This document shows positions 1-10,200 of a stretch of 64,000 nucleotides of DNA, piece after piece. Within the stretch, counting starts at the first letter, position 1. Each line of letters starts with the position of its first letter. The stretch is from PNAI01 sp035501735 (lineage in GTDB: Bacteria > Pseudomonadota > Alphaproteobacteria > Rhizobiales > Xanthobacteraceae), in contig DATJVR010000074.1 in assembly GCA_035501735.1 (NCBI GenBank), positions 1 through 64,000 on the forward strand. The letters are read 5' to 3'. The translations under genes were made by a program, and so were the position numbers. The notes below the pieces were generated by a model, which had not been told where the DNA came from, did not search any database, and saw only the letters and a program-made list of their open reading frames with translations.

Positions 1-1446
1 AACCAGAACTCCTATATGTGCCGGCTGCGCATACCGAACGGCATCCTCAAATCCACGCAGTTTGCCGGCCTCGCCGATCTCGCCGAGCGCTACGGCGGCG
101 GCTATGCCCATGTGACCACGCGCGCCAATCTGCAGATGCGCGAGGTCGAGCCTAAGAACGCCGTCGCCATGGTCGAGGCGATCCAGGATCTGGGGCTTTG
201 CTCGCGCGGCTCCGGCGCCGACAATATCCGCAACGTCACCGGTACGCCGACCGCCGGCATCGATCCGCAGGAGCTGATCGACACGCGGCCTTACGCGCGC
301 GAATGGCACTTCCACATTCTGAACGAGCGCGCGCTCTACGGCCTGCCGCGCAAGTTCAATGTCGGCTTCGACGGCGCCGGCAAAATTCCGGTGCTGGAAG
401 ACACCAATGACATCGGCTTCCAGGCCGTCGACGTGAAAGACGGTTTCGGCGCTGAGCCGGGCATTTGGTTCCGTCTCGCGCTCGGCGGCATCACCGGGCA
501 TAAGGATTTCGCGCGCGACGCCGGCGTGATCGTCAAGCCCACCGAGGCGACGCTCGTCGCCGACGCCATCGTGCGCGTCTACATCGAGCATGGCGATCGC
601 ACCGACCGCACCAAGGCGCGGCTCAAATACGTGCTCGATGCCTGGGGCATGGAGAAATTCATCGCTCATGTCGAGGAAAGACTCGGCCGTAAGCTCGTGA
701 AAGTGCCTAATGACGCGATCGCGCCGCGGCCGTCCTATGACCGCAGCGCGCATATCGGCGTACACAGGCAAAAGCAGGCGGGATTGAATTGGATCGGCGT
801 GGTGCTGCCGGTCGCGCGGCTCACTGCCGCGCAGATGCGCGGCCTTGCTTGCGTCGCGCGCGATTGCGGCGATGGCGATATCCGCCTCACGGTCTGGCAG
901 AACCTGCTGATCTCCGGCGTGCCGGACGACAAACTTGCCGTAGCCGAAGCGGCGATCGAGAAAATCGGCCTAACCACCAAGGCGACCTCGATCCGCGCCG
1001 GCCTCATCGCCTGCACCGGAAATGTCGGCTGCCGCTTTTCCGCCTCCGACACCAAGCGTCACGCCGAGGATATCGCGCAATGGTGCGAGGCACGCGTCAA
1101 CCTCGACGCGCCGGTCAATATTCATCTTACCGGATGCCATCACTCCTGCGCTCAGCATTACATCAGCGAGATCGGACTGCTCGCCTGCAAGGTGCAGGTT
1201 TCCGACGACGGCGATCAAGTCGAGGGTTATCACATTTATCTCGGCGGCGGTTTCGGTCCCGATGCCGCGCTCGGCCGCGAAATCTATCGCGACGTGAAAG
1301 CGGAGGAGGTGCCGCGCACGGTCGAGCGCATGCTCAAGGGCTATCTCGCGCAGCGCTTTTCCCGCGACGAAACATTCCTTGCCTTCGCGCGGCGTCACGA
1401 GGTCGAAGCTCTCAAAATGATTTTCGACGCGGAGTCGACCGAATGA
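1..1446 (+). CDS. nirA: Assimilatory ferredoxin-type nitrite reductase (siroheme, 4Fe-4S), 5' end cut
   Basis: Reduces nitrite to ammonium in the cytoplasm with six electrons from ferredoxin or a flavoprotein. The reading frame is open from the first base (NQNSYMCRLRIPNG), so the true start lies upstream of the window; the ATG at 16 is internal. Near the C-terminus are the paired motifs C-x5-C (ACTGNVGCRF, near 1012-1035) and C-x3-C (TGCHHSCAQ, near 1130-1150), which hold the 4Fe-4S cluster and siroheme in the nitrite/sulfite reductase family. The stop overlaps the next start (ATGA), and nasA and cysG follow, so nitrite rather than sulfite is the likely substrate. Function is inferred from family motifs and operon context. 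Confidence 0.9.
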   Translation, partial: NQNSYMCRLRIPNGILKSTQFAGLADLAERYGGGYAHVTTRANLQMREVEPKNAVAMVEAIQDLGLCSRGSGADNIRNVTGTPTAGIDPQELIDTRPYAREWHFHILNERALYGLPRKFNVGFDGAGKIPVLEDTNDIGFQAVDVKDGFGAEPGIWFRLALGGITGHKDFARDAGVIVKPTEATLVADAIVRVYIEHGDRTDRTKARLKYVLDAWGMEKFIAHVEERLGRKLVKVPNDAIAPRPSYDRSAHIGVHRQKQAGLNWIGVVLPVARLTAAQMRGLACVARDCGDGDIRLTVWQNLLISGVPDDKLAVAEAAIEKIGLTTKATSIRAGLIACTGNVGCRFSASDTKRHAEDIAQWCEARVNLDAPVNIHLTGCHHSCAQHYISEIGLLACKVQVSDDGDQVEGYHIYLGGGFGPDAALGREIYRDVKAEEVPRTVERMLKGYLAQRFSRDETFLAFARRHEVEALKMIFDAESTE

Positions 1447-3080
1447 CGCAAAGTCTCCCGCCCCCGATCCCGTCGCTGGTGCCGGACACCGCGCCATTCT
1501 CCGAAGAACAGCGCGCCTGGCTCAACGGCTTTTTTGCGGGATTCATCTCGCTTGACGGCTCCGGCATCACGCCGCTGTCTAGCGAACAGGCGGCGGCGCT
1601 GATTTCAAACGCCAACCCGAACGCAAAGGCGGCAGACGACGACGGCGGCGCTCCCTGGCACGACCAGACCCTGCCGCTCACCGAGCGCATGAAACTCGCC
1701 GATGGCCGACCGCTGCGCTGGAAAATGATGGCCGCGATGGCGCAGCAGGATTGCGGCCAATGTGGCTACGACTGCCGCAATTATTCCGGCGCGTTATTTG
1801 AGGGTAAGGAGCAGCGGCTGAACCTGTGCGTGCCGGGCGGCAAGGAAACCGCCCGCATGCTCAAGACGCTCTATGAGGAATTTCGGAGCGCGCCCGCGGC
1901 GCCCGCCACGGTGCCGGCCGGTACGCCGCAACCGTCCGCCGAGCTTTCGCCCGCACCGCCGAACGCGCCCGGCCGTTCGCGTGACAACCCCGCGCTCGCA
2001 ACGTTCGTCTCACGCACGCGGCTCAACAAGATGGGCTCTCAGAAGGAAACCTGGCACATCGAGTTCGATCTCGCTTCCTCCGGTCTCGACTACGAAGTCG
2101 GCGATTCGTTTGGCCTGTTTCCGTTTAACGATCCGGCGCTGGTCGATGCGATCATCAAGGCGCTGGCAGCTCCGCCGGATTTCCCCATCGGCGGACGCCA
2201 GCTGCGTGCTGTGCTGCTCGACGGTGTTTCGCTTTCGCCGGCGCCCGACATGCTGTTTCAGCTTTTCTCCTACATCACCGGCGGCGAGCGTCGGAAAAAG
2301 GCACGCGCGCTCGCCGCCGGCGAAGATCCCGACGGCGATGCCGAAACGCTCGACGTGCTGGCGGCGATCGAGAAATTCGCCGGCATCCGACCCGATCCGG
2401 AAGCCTTCATCGAAGCGCTCGACCCGCTGCAGCCGCGGCTGTTCTCGATCGCGTCCTCGTTGAAGGCGAATCCTGGCCGCGTCGCGTTGACCGTCGATGC
2501 GGTGCGCTACGACATCGGCAAGCGCCGCCGGCTCGGCGTGGCCTCCACGTTCCTTGCGGACCGGATCGCGCCCGGCGACGCGATCAAGGTCTACGTGCAG
2601 AAGCCGCACGCCTTCGCGCTGCCGGGCGACCCCGCGGTACCCATCATCATGATCGGACCCGGCACCGGCGTCGCGCCGTTCCGCGCCTTCCTGCAGGAGC
2701 GCATCGCGATCAACGCGCCTGGCCGCAACTGGCTGTTCTTCGGACACCAACGGTCCGATTGCGACTTCTTCTACGCCGACGAATTCAAGCAGATGAGAGC
2801 CTCGGGCGCGCTCACGCGCCTTTCGCTCGCCTGGTCGCGCGACAGCGAGCAGAAAATTTACGTGCAAGACCGCATGCGCGAGGTCGGCCGCGACATCTGG
2901 GCCTGGCTCACCGACAACGCGCATATCTACGTCTGCGGCGACGCCAAACACATGGCCAAGGACGTGGAGATCGCCCTCGTCGACATCGTTGCCCAGCACG
3001 GCGCGCGCAGTCCGGAAGAGGCCGTCGCCTTCGTCGGCGAACTCAAGAAAAAAGGCCGCTACCAGCAGGATGTCTACTGA
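1443..3080 (+). CDS. CysJ-like NADPH reductase with N-terminal Fe-S domain, nitrate-assimilation electron donor
   Basis: Predicted to pass electrons from NADPH through FAD and an Fe-S centre to the flanking nitrate and/or nitrite reductases. The 545-residue product has a small cysteine domain (C104, C107, C111, C129; CGQCGYDC), a Pro/Ala linker (about 150-180), then an FAD domain with RLFSIASS and an NADPH domain with IGPGTGVAPFRAFLQER. It ends in YQQDVY, as CysJ-type reductases do. The N-terminal flavodoxin (FMN) domain of true CysJ is absent and the Fe-S domain stands in its place. The ATG lies in the ATGA overlap with nirA. Databases often call such proteins sulfite reductase alpha subunit; the operon argues for nitrate/nitrite reduction. 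Confidence 0.85.
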   Translation: MTQSLPPPIPSLVPDTAPFSEEQRAWLNGFFAGFISLDGSGITPLSSEQAAALISNANPNAKAADDDGGAPWHDQTLPLTERMKLADGRPLRWKMMAAMAQQDCGQCGYDCRNYSGALFEGKEQRLNLCVPGGKETARMLKTLYEEFRSAPAAPATVPAGTPQPSAELSPAPPNAPGRSRDNPALATFVSRTRLNKMGSQKETWHIEFDLASSGLDYEVGDSFGLFPFNDPALVDAIIKALAAPPDFPIGGRQLRAVLLDGVSLSPAPDMLFQLFSYITGGERRKKARALAAGEDPDGDAETLDVLAAIEKFAGIRPDPEAFIEALDPLQPRLFSIASSLKANPGRVALTVDAVRYDIGKRRRLGVASTFLADRIAPGDAIKVYVQKPHAFALPGDPAVPIIMIGPGTGVAPFRAFLQERIAINAPGRNWLFFGHQRSDCDFFYADEFKQMRASGALTRLSLAWSRDSEQKIYVQDRMREVGRDIWAWLTDNAHIYVCGDAKHMAKDVEIALVDIVAQHGARSPEEAVAFVGELKKKGRYQQDVY

Positions 3081-3082
3081 CC

Positions 3083-5776
3083 ATGAACGCACCATCCTTC
3101 CATCAACCGGCTGTGCGTACGACTTGCCCGTATTGCGGTGTCGGTTGCGGATTGCTGGCAAAACCGGACGGGCGCGGCGGCGCAATCATCAGTGGCGATC
3201 CGGACCATCCGGCGAATTTCGGCAAACTTTGCTCGAAAGGCTCGGCGCTCGCCGAAACGCTCGGCCTCGGCACCCGATTGCTTCATCCGCTGGCACGGCA
3301 GGCCGGTGGAGAGCTCGTCCGCGTGTCCTGGGATGCCGCACTCGATCACGTCGCCGGCGGCCTGATCAGGACCGCGACGCTGCACGGGCCCGACGCGGTG
3401 GCGTTCTATCTCTCCGGCCAGCTGCTGACCGAGGATTATTATGTCGCCAACAAGCTGATGAAGGGCTTCATCGGCAGCGCCAACGTGGACACCAACTCGC
3501 GCCTGTGCATGGCTTCGTCGGTGGCCGGTCACCGCCGCGTCTTCGGCGCCGATACCGTTCCCTGCAACTACGACGATATCGATCTTGCCGATCTCATCAT
3601 CCTGGTCGGTTCCAACGCGGCCTGGTGCCATCCCGTCCTGTACCAGCGCATGGTCGCCAACAAGCGCGAACGCGGCGCCAAGATCGTGGTCGTCGACCCG
3701 CGCCGGACCGAGAGCGCGGAAGATTGCGATCTGTTCCTGCCGATCGCGCCCGGCATGGATACCGTGCTGTTCAGCGGCCTGTTTGCTTACCTCGCGGACA
3801 ATCACGCGCTCGATCGCGCCTATATCACTGCTCACACCTTGGGTTTCGCCGATGCACTGGCGCGCGCGCGTGAAATCGCCCCGACGCTCGAGGCGACCGC
3901 GCGCGCGGTCGGGCTCGATGCAGCCGATGTTGCCCGCTTCTTCGATCTGTTCCGCTCGACCCCGAAGGTCCTGACTTGCTTCTCGCAAGGCGTGAACCAA
4001 TCCGCGCAGGGCACCGACAAGGTCGCTGCCATCATCAACTGCCATCTGATCACCGGCCGCATTGGACGCCCCGGCATGGGGCCGTTCTCGCTCACCGGCC
4101 AACCCAACGCCATGGGCGGCCGCGAGGTCGGCGGGCTTGCCAATCAGCTGGCGGCGCACATGAACTTCACGCCCGCCGATGTCGATCGCGTCGGGCGCTT
4201 TTGGCGCGCCCCGAACATGGTCCAGCGCGAAGGCCTCAAAGCCGTGCAGATGTTCGAGGCGATCGAGCGCGGCGAGATCAAGGCGCTGTGGGTGATGGCG
4301 ACCAATCCGGCCGTGTCGCTTCCCCGCGCCCGCGCGATGCGCGACGCGCTTCGCAAGCTTGACCTGTTGGTCGTTTCGGAGAACGTGCTGTCGAACGACA
4401 CGCTCGAGGCCGGCCCGCACATTCTGCTGCCGGCTGGGGCCTGGGGCGAGAAAAACGGCACGGTCACCAATTCCGAGCGGCGGATATCGCGCCAGCGGCC
4501 GTTTCTTCCGCTGCCGGGCGAGGCGAGGCCGGACTGGTGGATCGTTGCCGAAGTCGCGCAGCGGATGGGATATGGCGACGCTTTCACCTATCGATCTGCG
4601 GCCGACGTGTTTCGCGAGCATGCGGCGCTTTCAGCCTACGAGAACGACGGCAGCCGCGATTTCGACATTGGCGCGCTCGCGAAGCTCACCGACGCGGAGT
4701 TCGACGCGCTTGCGCCGGTGCAATGGCCCGCCCGCGCGGGCGGCGCGCGCAACGAGCAGCGCTTTTTCAACAAAGGCGGATTTTTCACCACTGACCGCAA
4801 GGCGCGACTGATCGCTCCGGATCTGCCTGCCCCACGCGAGCCGCTCACGCGCGAGTTTCCGTTCCGTCTCAATACCGGCCGCGTGCGCGACCAATGGCAC
4901 ACGATGACGCGTTCGGGCTTGAGTCCTCGGCTCGCGGCGCACGTGCCGACGCCGTTCGTCGAAGTTCACCCGGACGATGCGGAAGCGGCCCATCTCGCGC
5001 ACGATGGCTTCGCGCGCGTGAGTTCGCCCTATGGCTCATGCGTGCTCAAAGTCGTGGTCACCGCCAATCAGCGGCGGGGCTCATTGTTTGCGCCGATTCA
5101 TTGGAGCGACGAGACGGCATCCTGCGCGCGCGTCGGCGATCTGGTGACACCGGCGACCGATCCGTTTTCCGGCCAGCCCGAGGCCAAGGCGACACCCGCC
5201 GCAATCGCGCCGGTCGACTTCGCCTTCCGCGGATTTGCGCTGACCCGCGAGCAGCTCACCTTTCCGATCGACACCTGGTGGTCGCGATTGGCCGTCGCCA
5301 ACGGCCACGGCTATCTGATGGCGAGCAATCTCGCGCCGGCCGCCTGGCGGGACTTTGCGCAGGCGCATTTCGGCGCCGGCGCCGAAATGGCGGAATATTG
5401 CGACGAGCCGCGCGGCTGCTATCGGATGGCGGCGTTTGTCGATGGCCGGCTCAGCCGTTGCTTGTTCGTCGGCCTTGCCGGCGCAACCCCGCAGTGGGAC
5501 GCGGTGAAGGCGCTGTTCGAAGCCGAAACGCTCGATGACGTGCATCGCCGCGCGCTGCTCTCCGGCAAATCGCTTGATGGTCTGCCCGACCCCGGTCCGC
5601 TGATCTGCGCCTGTTTCGGTGTCGGTCTCAACGTTATCCGCGACGCGATCGCGAACGACGGGGCCGTCAGTGTCGACGACATCGGCGCTTCGCTGCGTGC
5701 CGGCACGAATTGCGGCTCGTGTCTGCCGGAGCTCAAAAGGATCATTGCGCATGGACGAATCCCGCAAACCGCGTGA
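3083..5776 (+). CDS. nasA: Assimilatory nitrate reductase, Mo-bisMGD catalytic subunit
   Basis: Reduces nitrate to nitrite in the cytoplasm. The 897-residue protein opens with C15-x2-C18-x3-C22 (CPYCGVGC) and C50, the 4Fe-4S ligands of NasA/NarB-type molybdopterin oxidoreductases. The molybdopterin domain follows, then a dinucleotide-binding domain (RLNTGRVRDQWHTMTRSG region). The C-terminus carries a BFD-like 2Fe-2S domain with the cysteine pairs CAC and CGSC. No twin-arginine signal is present, as expected for a cytosolic assimilatory enzyme. It starts 2 bp after the flavoprotein stop, and its 3' end overlaps cysG by 26 bp. Confidence 0.92.
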   Translation: MNAPSFHQPAVRTTCPYCGVGCGLLAKPDGRGGAIISGDPDHPANFGKLCSKGSALAETLGLGTRLLHPLARQAGGELVRVSWDAALDHVAGGLIRTATLHGPDAVAFYLSGQLLTEDYYVANKLMKGFIGSANVDTNSRLCMASSVAGHRRVFGADTVPCNYDDIDLADLIILVGSNAAWCHPVLYQRMVANKRERGAKIVVVDPRRTESAEDCDLFLPIAPGMDTVLFSGLFAYLADNHALDRAYITAHTLGFADALARAREIAPTLEATARAVGLDAADVARFFDLFRSTPKVLTCFSQGVNQSAQGTDKVAAIINCHLITGRIGRPGMGPFSLTGQPNAMGGREVGGLANQLAAHMNFTPADVDRVGRFWRAPNMVQREGLKAVQMFEAIERGEIKALWVMATNPAVSLPRARAMRDALRKLDLLVVSENVLSNDTLEAGPHILLPAGAWGEKNGTVTNSERRISRQRPFLPLPGEARPDWWIVAEVAQRMGYGDAFTYRSAADVFREHAALSAYENDGSRDFDIGALAKLTDAEFDALAPVQWPARAGGARNEQRFFNKGGFFTTDRKARLIAPDLPAPREPLTREFPFRLNTGRVRDQWHTMTRSGLSPRLAAHVPTPFVEVHPDDAEAAHLAHDGFARVSSPYGSCVLKVVVTANQRRGSLFAPIHWSDETASCARVGDLVTPATDPFSGQPEAKATPAAIAPVDFAFRGFALTREQLTFPIDTWWSRLAVANGHGYLMASNLAPAAWRDFAQAHFGAGAEMAEYCDEPRGCYRMAAFVDGRLSRCLFVGLAGATPQWDAVKALFEAETLDDVHRRALLSGKSLDGLPDPGPLICACFGVGLNVIRDAIANDGAVSVDDIGASLRAGTNCGSCLPELKRIIAHGRIPQTA

Positions 5777-7226
5777 AGAAGCCTCGCCGAGCATGGGGCC
5801 GCTCGCCCGGCTTCCGCTGTTCTTTTCGCTCGATGGCAAGCGTGCGGTCGTGGCCGGCGGCAGCGCGGCGGCAAGCTGGAAAGCCGAATTGCTGTCGGCC
5901 GCTGGCGCTTCGGTCGATGTCTACGCCGGTGACCCATGCCGCGAATTGCTTGCGCTCGCGCAAAATTCGCCGCGCGGCCCGATTGTGGTTCATCGCCGCA
6001 TATGGACGGATGCCGACCTCAAACAGGCCGCTATAGCGATCGGCGCGTTCGAGGATGACGCCTCCGCGGCCGACTTCACCGCGGCCGCGCGCGCGGCCGG
6101 CGCGCTGGTCAATGTCGTCGACAAGCCGGCGCATTGCGATTTTGCTTTCGGCTCGATCGTCAATCGCTCGCCGCTCGTGATCGGCGTGTCCACCGACGGC
6201 GCGGCACCGATCTTCGCCCAGGCCGTCCGGGCCAAGCTCGAAGCCTTCCTGCCGCGAGGCTTTGCCAATTGGGCGGCCGCGGCCGCGCGCTGGCGCGAAA
6301 GCATCAAGACCTCCGGTCTGCCATTCTCCGGGCGCCGCAAGGTCTGGCAACTGTTCACCGACCATGCGGTCAAGCATCCCGACGACACGCCCCGCGCGGC
6401 CGATCTCGAATGTTTCCTCGCCGAGGTCCGCGGCCTGGGCGCCGCCGTCGAAAACGGCTCGGTCACGCTGGTTGGCGCTGGACCCGGCGATCCCGAACTG
6501 CTGACGCTGCGCGCCGTGCGTGCACTGCAGTCCGCTGATGTCATTCTGTTCGACGACCTGGTGTCGCGCGAAGTGCTCGATTTCGCCCGCCGCGAGGCCA
6601 AGAAAATGCTCGTCGGCAAGACCGGCTACGGCCCGTCCTGCCGGCAAGACGACATCAATGCGCTGATGGTGAACCTCGCCAAATCGGGCAAGCGCGTGGT
6701 GCGTCTGAAGGGCGGCGATCCGCTGATCTTCGGCCGCGCCGGCGAGGAGCTTGCGGCCTGCAAAACCGCCGGCATTGCCGTGGAAATCGTGCCCGGAATA
6801 ACCGCCGCGCAAGGCGCGGCGAGCGCGCTCGGCATGCCTCTCACCGACCGCGCTCAGGCGCGGCGACTGCAATACGTCGCCGGCCACGGCAGCAGCGGCG
6901 CGCTCCCGGCCGATTTCGATTGGCGAAGCCTTGCCGATCCGTCCACCACGACCGCGATCTATATGCCGACGCGCACGCTCGCGGCGCTGGTCGCAAGAGC
7001 GATCGAGCTCGGTCTCGACCCGGCGACGCCGTCCGTGGCGGTCGCGCGGGCGACGCAACCAAATCAGCAGATCATCGCCGGGCCGATCGCCCGCCTGCCG
7101 ATCATGTTGGAGCGGCTGGCTCCGGCCGGTCCCGTTCTCGTCATGCTCGGCAAGGTGTTCTCGCCATCGGCCGAGAACGCCGACACAACGGCGACGGCGT
7201 TGAGCGCTATCGGCTACGACCTTTGA
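5751..7226 (+). CDS. cysG: Siroheme synthase (precorrin-2 dehydrogenase/ferrochelatase plus uroporphyrinogen-III methyltransferase)
   Basis: Makes siroheme, the cofactor of the NirA-type reductase at the start of the operon. The N-terminal part (about 20-220) is the CysG/Met8 Rossmann domain (PLFFSLDGKRAVVAGGSAAA). The C-terminal part, from about 235, is the uroporphyrinogen-III C-methyltransferase (VTLVGAGPGDPELLTLRA; RLKGGDPLIFGRAGEE; GITAAQGAAS). The 491-residue length fits the full bifunctional enzyme. The start overlaps nasA by 26 bp, implying translational coupling. It is the last gene of the operon: the next gene is convergent, 23 bp away. Confidence 0.93.
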   Translation: MDESRKPREEASPSMGPLARLPLFFSLDGKRAVVAGGSAAASWKAELLSAAGASVDVYAGDPCRELLALAQNSPRGPIVVHRRIWTDADLKQAAIAIGAFEDDASAADFTAAARAAGALVNVVDKPAHCDFAFGSIVNRSPLVIGVSTDGAAPIFAQAVRAKLEAFLPRGFANWAAAAARWRESIKTSGLPFSGRRKVWQLFTDHAVKHPDDTPRAADLECFLAEVRGLGAAVENGSVTLVGAGPGDPELLTLRAVRALQSADVILFDDLVSREVLDFARREAKKMLVGKTGYGPSCRQDDINALMVNLAKSGKRVVRLKGGDPLIFGRAGEELAACKTAGIAVEIVPGITAAQGAASALGMPLTDRAQARRLQYVAGHGSSGALPADFDWRSLADPSTTTAIYMPTRTLAALVARAIELGLDPATPSVAVARATQPNQQIIAGPIARLPIMLERLAPAGPVLVMLGKVFSPSAENADTTATALSAIGYDL

Positions 7227-7249
7227 TGCGGCTCATTTGGGGGGAAAGC

Positions 7250-10200
7250 CTAACGGCCGGGATCCATCGACTGGTGCGCATGCTCGCCATCACCGGCCGC
7301 GCGGCGGTCCTGGTAGCTCGACGGCGCCACCGCCGAACGCAGCAACGCCTTGCGCGCCTGCCATTCGGTTTCGGCATCGAGAGTCGCGTGGAACTGAACT
7401 TCGCCGCCCGCGAGCGTGGCGACCGGAACGCCGTCGCGGAACAGCACGCGGTTACCGGTGAGCGCCGAGAGTTTCGGCCCGGGCGTCACGATGCCGATCA
7501 GATTGAGCGGATCGGCGCCGGAGACCGAGATCCATTCGCCCGTGCCGCCGTTGCGCCGCGCCTCGCGCAGCGAAACCACCGCATCCGGAAGTGCGAATTG
7601 CTCGCCCGAAAAGCCTGCCACGAAACGGCCGCCGCGAATCTCCCCGCGCGCCTCGAGCCTGCGATACACGCGGAGCAGGTCGCGCCAAGGCGGCAGCCAA
7701 TCCGCCTCGCGTTCGAGCAGCCGCCAGAACACCACGCCATAGCGGCGCAGCAGCACGCGCGCCACATGCTCGATTGCCGCACTGTCGCCCGCCGGTGAGG
7801 CCTGCGGCGGCGGCGCGCGCCGGGCGATGGCCCAGCGGCCGGCGTCCTCCATGCCGAATTTCACCGTGCGCCGCCGCCGATGCCCGCCGTTCAGCGGTCG
7901 CCGCTCGGCCGACGGCACGAGCAGCGCACGCAAGCCCGCAAAACTGTCGGATGTCACAAGCCCGAGCGCCACCAGTTCGGCCAGCGCCTCCTCGGCTTGC
8001 GAGGAAAGCATCCCGCTGCCTTCGGCCAATTCGTCGAAGAACGACGCGCCGTTTTCGCGGATGAAATCATGCACCGCCTGCGCCCGCGGACCGGGCTCAG
8101 CGGTCGCGACTTTCGACGGCAGCGACGTCCAGTGCGAGGCAAAACGCCGCTCCAGCAAGGTAATCGGCGTGGTGCGAACCGGCGCAGGTTTTGACTCGCC
8201 GCCGTTCGGACGCCCGAGGCGCGGTCGCAATCGTTTCCAGGCGATGTGGCCGGCGACACAGCGATCGTCAAGCCACGCCGTCTCGTATCCGGCAATGCGT
8301 GCAGGCAGGATTTCGCTTTCCCACGCCCCGGCCGGCGCTTCATAGCCTTCGAGCTGCGCGACGATGGTATCGATGGCTTCGGAACCGTCCATGCGCGCCT
8401 CCGCCGCGGCTCTCTGCCAGGCCGGCAGGAAGTGCATGAAGTCGGCCGCAGTGACCGGCTCGATCTCCGCACGCAGCCGCTTCACCGTATAATGGTGGAT
8501 GCGCGCGAGCAGCCGCCGTTCGCACCATTCTTCTTCCGCGATACCCGGCGTGAAGCGGCCGCGCATGGCAAAGCCTTCGTGTTCGACCGCCGTAAGTGCT
8601 GCCGCGAGCTGCGAGGCTTGCAGCGCGAGCGGCGTCGCAAGCTGTTCCGGTGTGACTGGCCCCAGGCCTTCCAATCGTCCGCGCAGAATTTCGACCAGCG
8701 CGTCGTCGAGCGACCATTGCTGCTCGCCGTATGCGCCCGGCGCCGAAATGCCCGGTTCGGTCTTGGCCGCGGGCATGAGCGCGCGGAACTGCGGCAGACG
8801 TTCTGCGGTGATCCACAAGCCCCCGCGCGTCCCCTGCATTTGCGTCACGCGGTTTTGCTGGGCGAGCTCCGCCAGCCACCGCATCCACTCAGGCTTTTTC
8901 TGCGCTTCCTCGGCGGTAAGGAACCCGAGCCAAACCAGCGCGTCGTGCAGCTCGTCGGCATTGGCCGCATCGGGCCAGGCCTCCTCGCGCACGCGCGCAA
9001 TCGCCTCGGCGTCGAGCTGGCCCAGCTCGGAAGCATCCTCCGGCGACATCCAGCGCCGCGCCATGACCGCTTGCGTGCGCCGCTCCTCCAGCGGCGCATC
9101 GTCGAGGAATGCGTAGGGCCGCGCAGAAAGCACTTCGAGCGCGAGCGGCGACGGCTCGGTGAGGTCGCGCGCCACGATCCGCACGTCGCCCGACTCGATC
9201 GCCTTCAGCAGGCGTTCCAGGCCCTCGATATCCATCGCTTCGGTCAGGCAATCGCCGATGGTCTGGTTCACCAGCGGATGATCGGGGATTTCCCGCTCGC
9301 CGACGATATTTTCGGCGCAGGCGATCTGGTCGGGAAACACGACCGCGACCAGATCCTCGGCCGCCATGCGCGCGAGCTGCGGCGGAACCTTCGAGCCGCC
9401 GCGGAAGCGCGGCAGCGCCAGCGAGATCGCCGCAACCCAGCGCCAGCGCGTGTTGAACATCGGCGCATCCAGCAATGCCTGCGTCAGAACTGGCCTGACC
9501 GAATTGGAATGCAGATAGCCCGCCACCTCCGGCAGCGCGAACGAATGCACGGTGGTGAGCGAGAGCACGATATTGTCCTCGGTCGCCGCCGCCTGCAGCT
9601 CGAAATTGAACTTGCGGCAGAAGCGTTTGCGCAGCGCCAGTCCCCAGGCGCGGTTGATGCGGCTGCCATAGACCGAATGGATGACGAGCTGCGTGCCGCC
9701 GACTTCGTCGAAGAACCGCTCGAACACGATCGTGCCTTTCGTCGGCAGGCAGCCGAGCGCCGCATGGGCGGCGCTCAAATATTCGACCAGTTGCTGCGCT
9801 GCCGGTTCCGCGATGGCGACCTCATCGATCAGCCAGCGCAATGCGCTCGCCCCGGTTGCATCGCTCTTCACGCGGCCTTCGATCTCCGCGCGCAGCCGCG
9901 ACACCGAGTCGGACAGCTCGTCCGTGCGGCCGGGCGCTTCGCCGAGCCAGAACGGTATGCTCGGCGGCAGGCCGTGGGCATCCTCGACCCGCACCGTGCC
10001 GGCCTCGACGCGGCGGATCAGGTAGCTCTTGTTGCCGAGCTGGAAAATATCGCCGGCCATGCTCTCGACCGCAAAGTCCTCATTCACCGTGCCGATGAAC
10101 GTATTCTCCGGTTCGAGCAGCACCTGGTAGTCGGCCACGTCCGGAATGGTGCCGCCGGAGGTGAGCGCCGTGAGCTGCGCGCCGCGTCGCCCGCGCATCA

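Noticed and set aside
789..1442. Upstream extension of the flavoprotein frame into nirA
   Set aside because: Out-of-frame reading of nirA; the conserved product begins at the ATG in the ATGA overlap at 1443.
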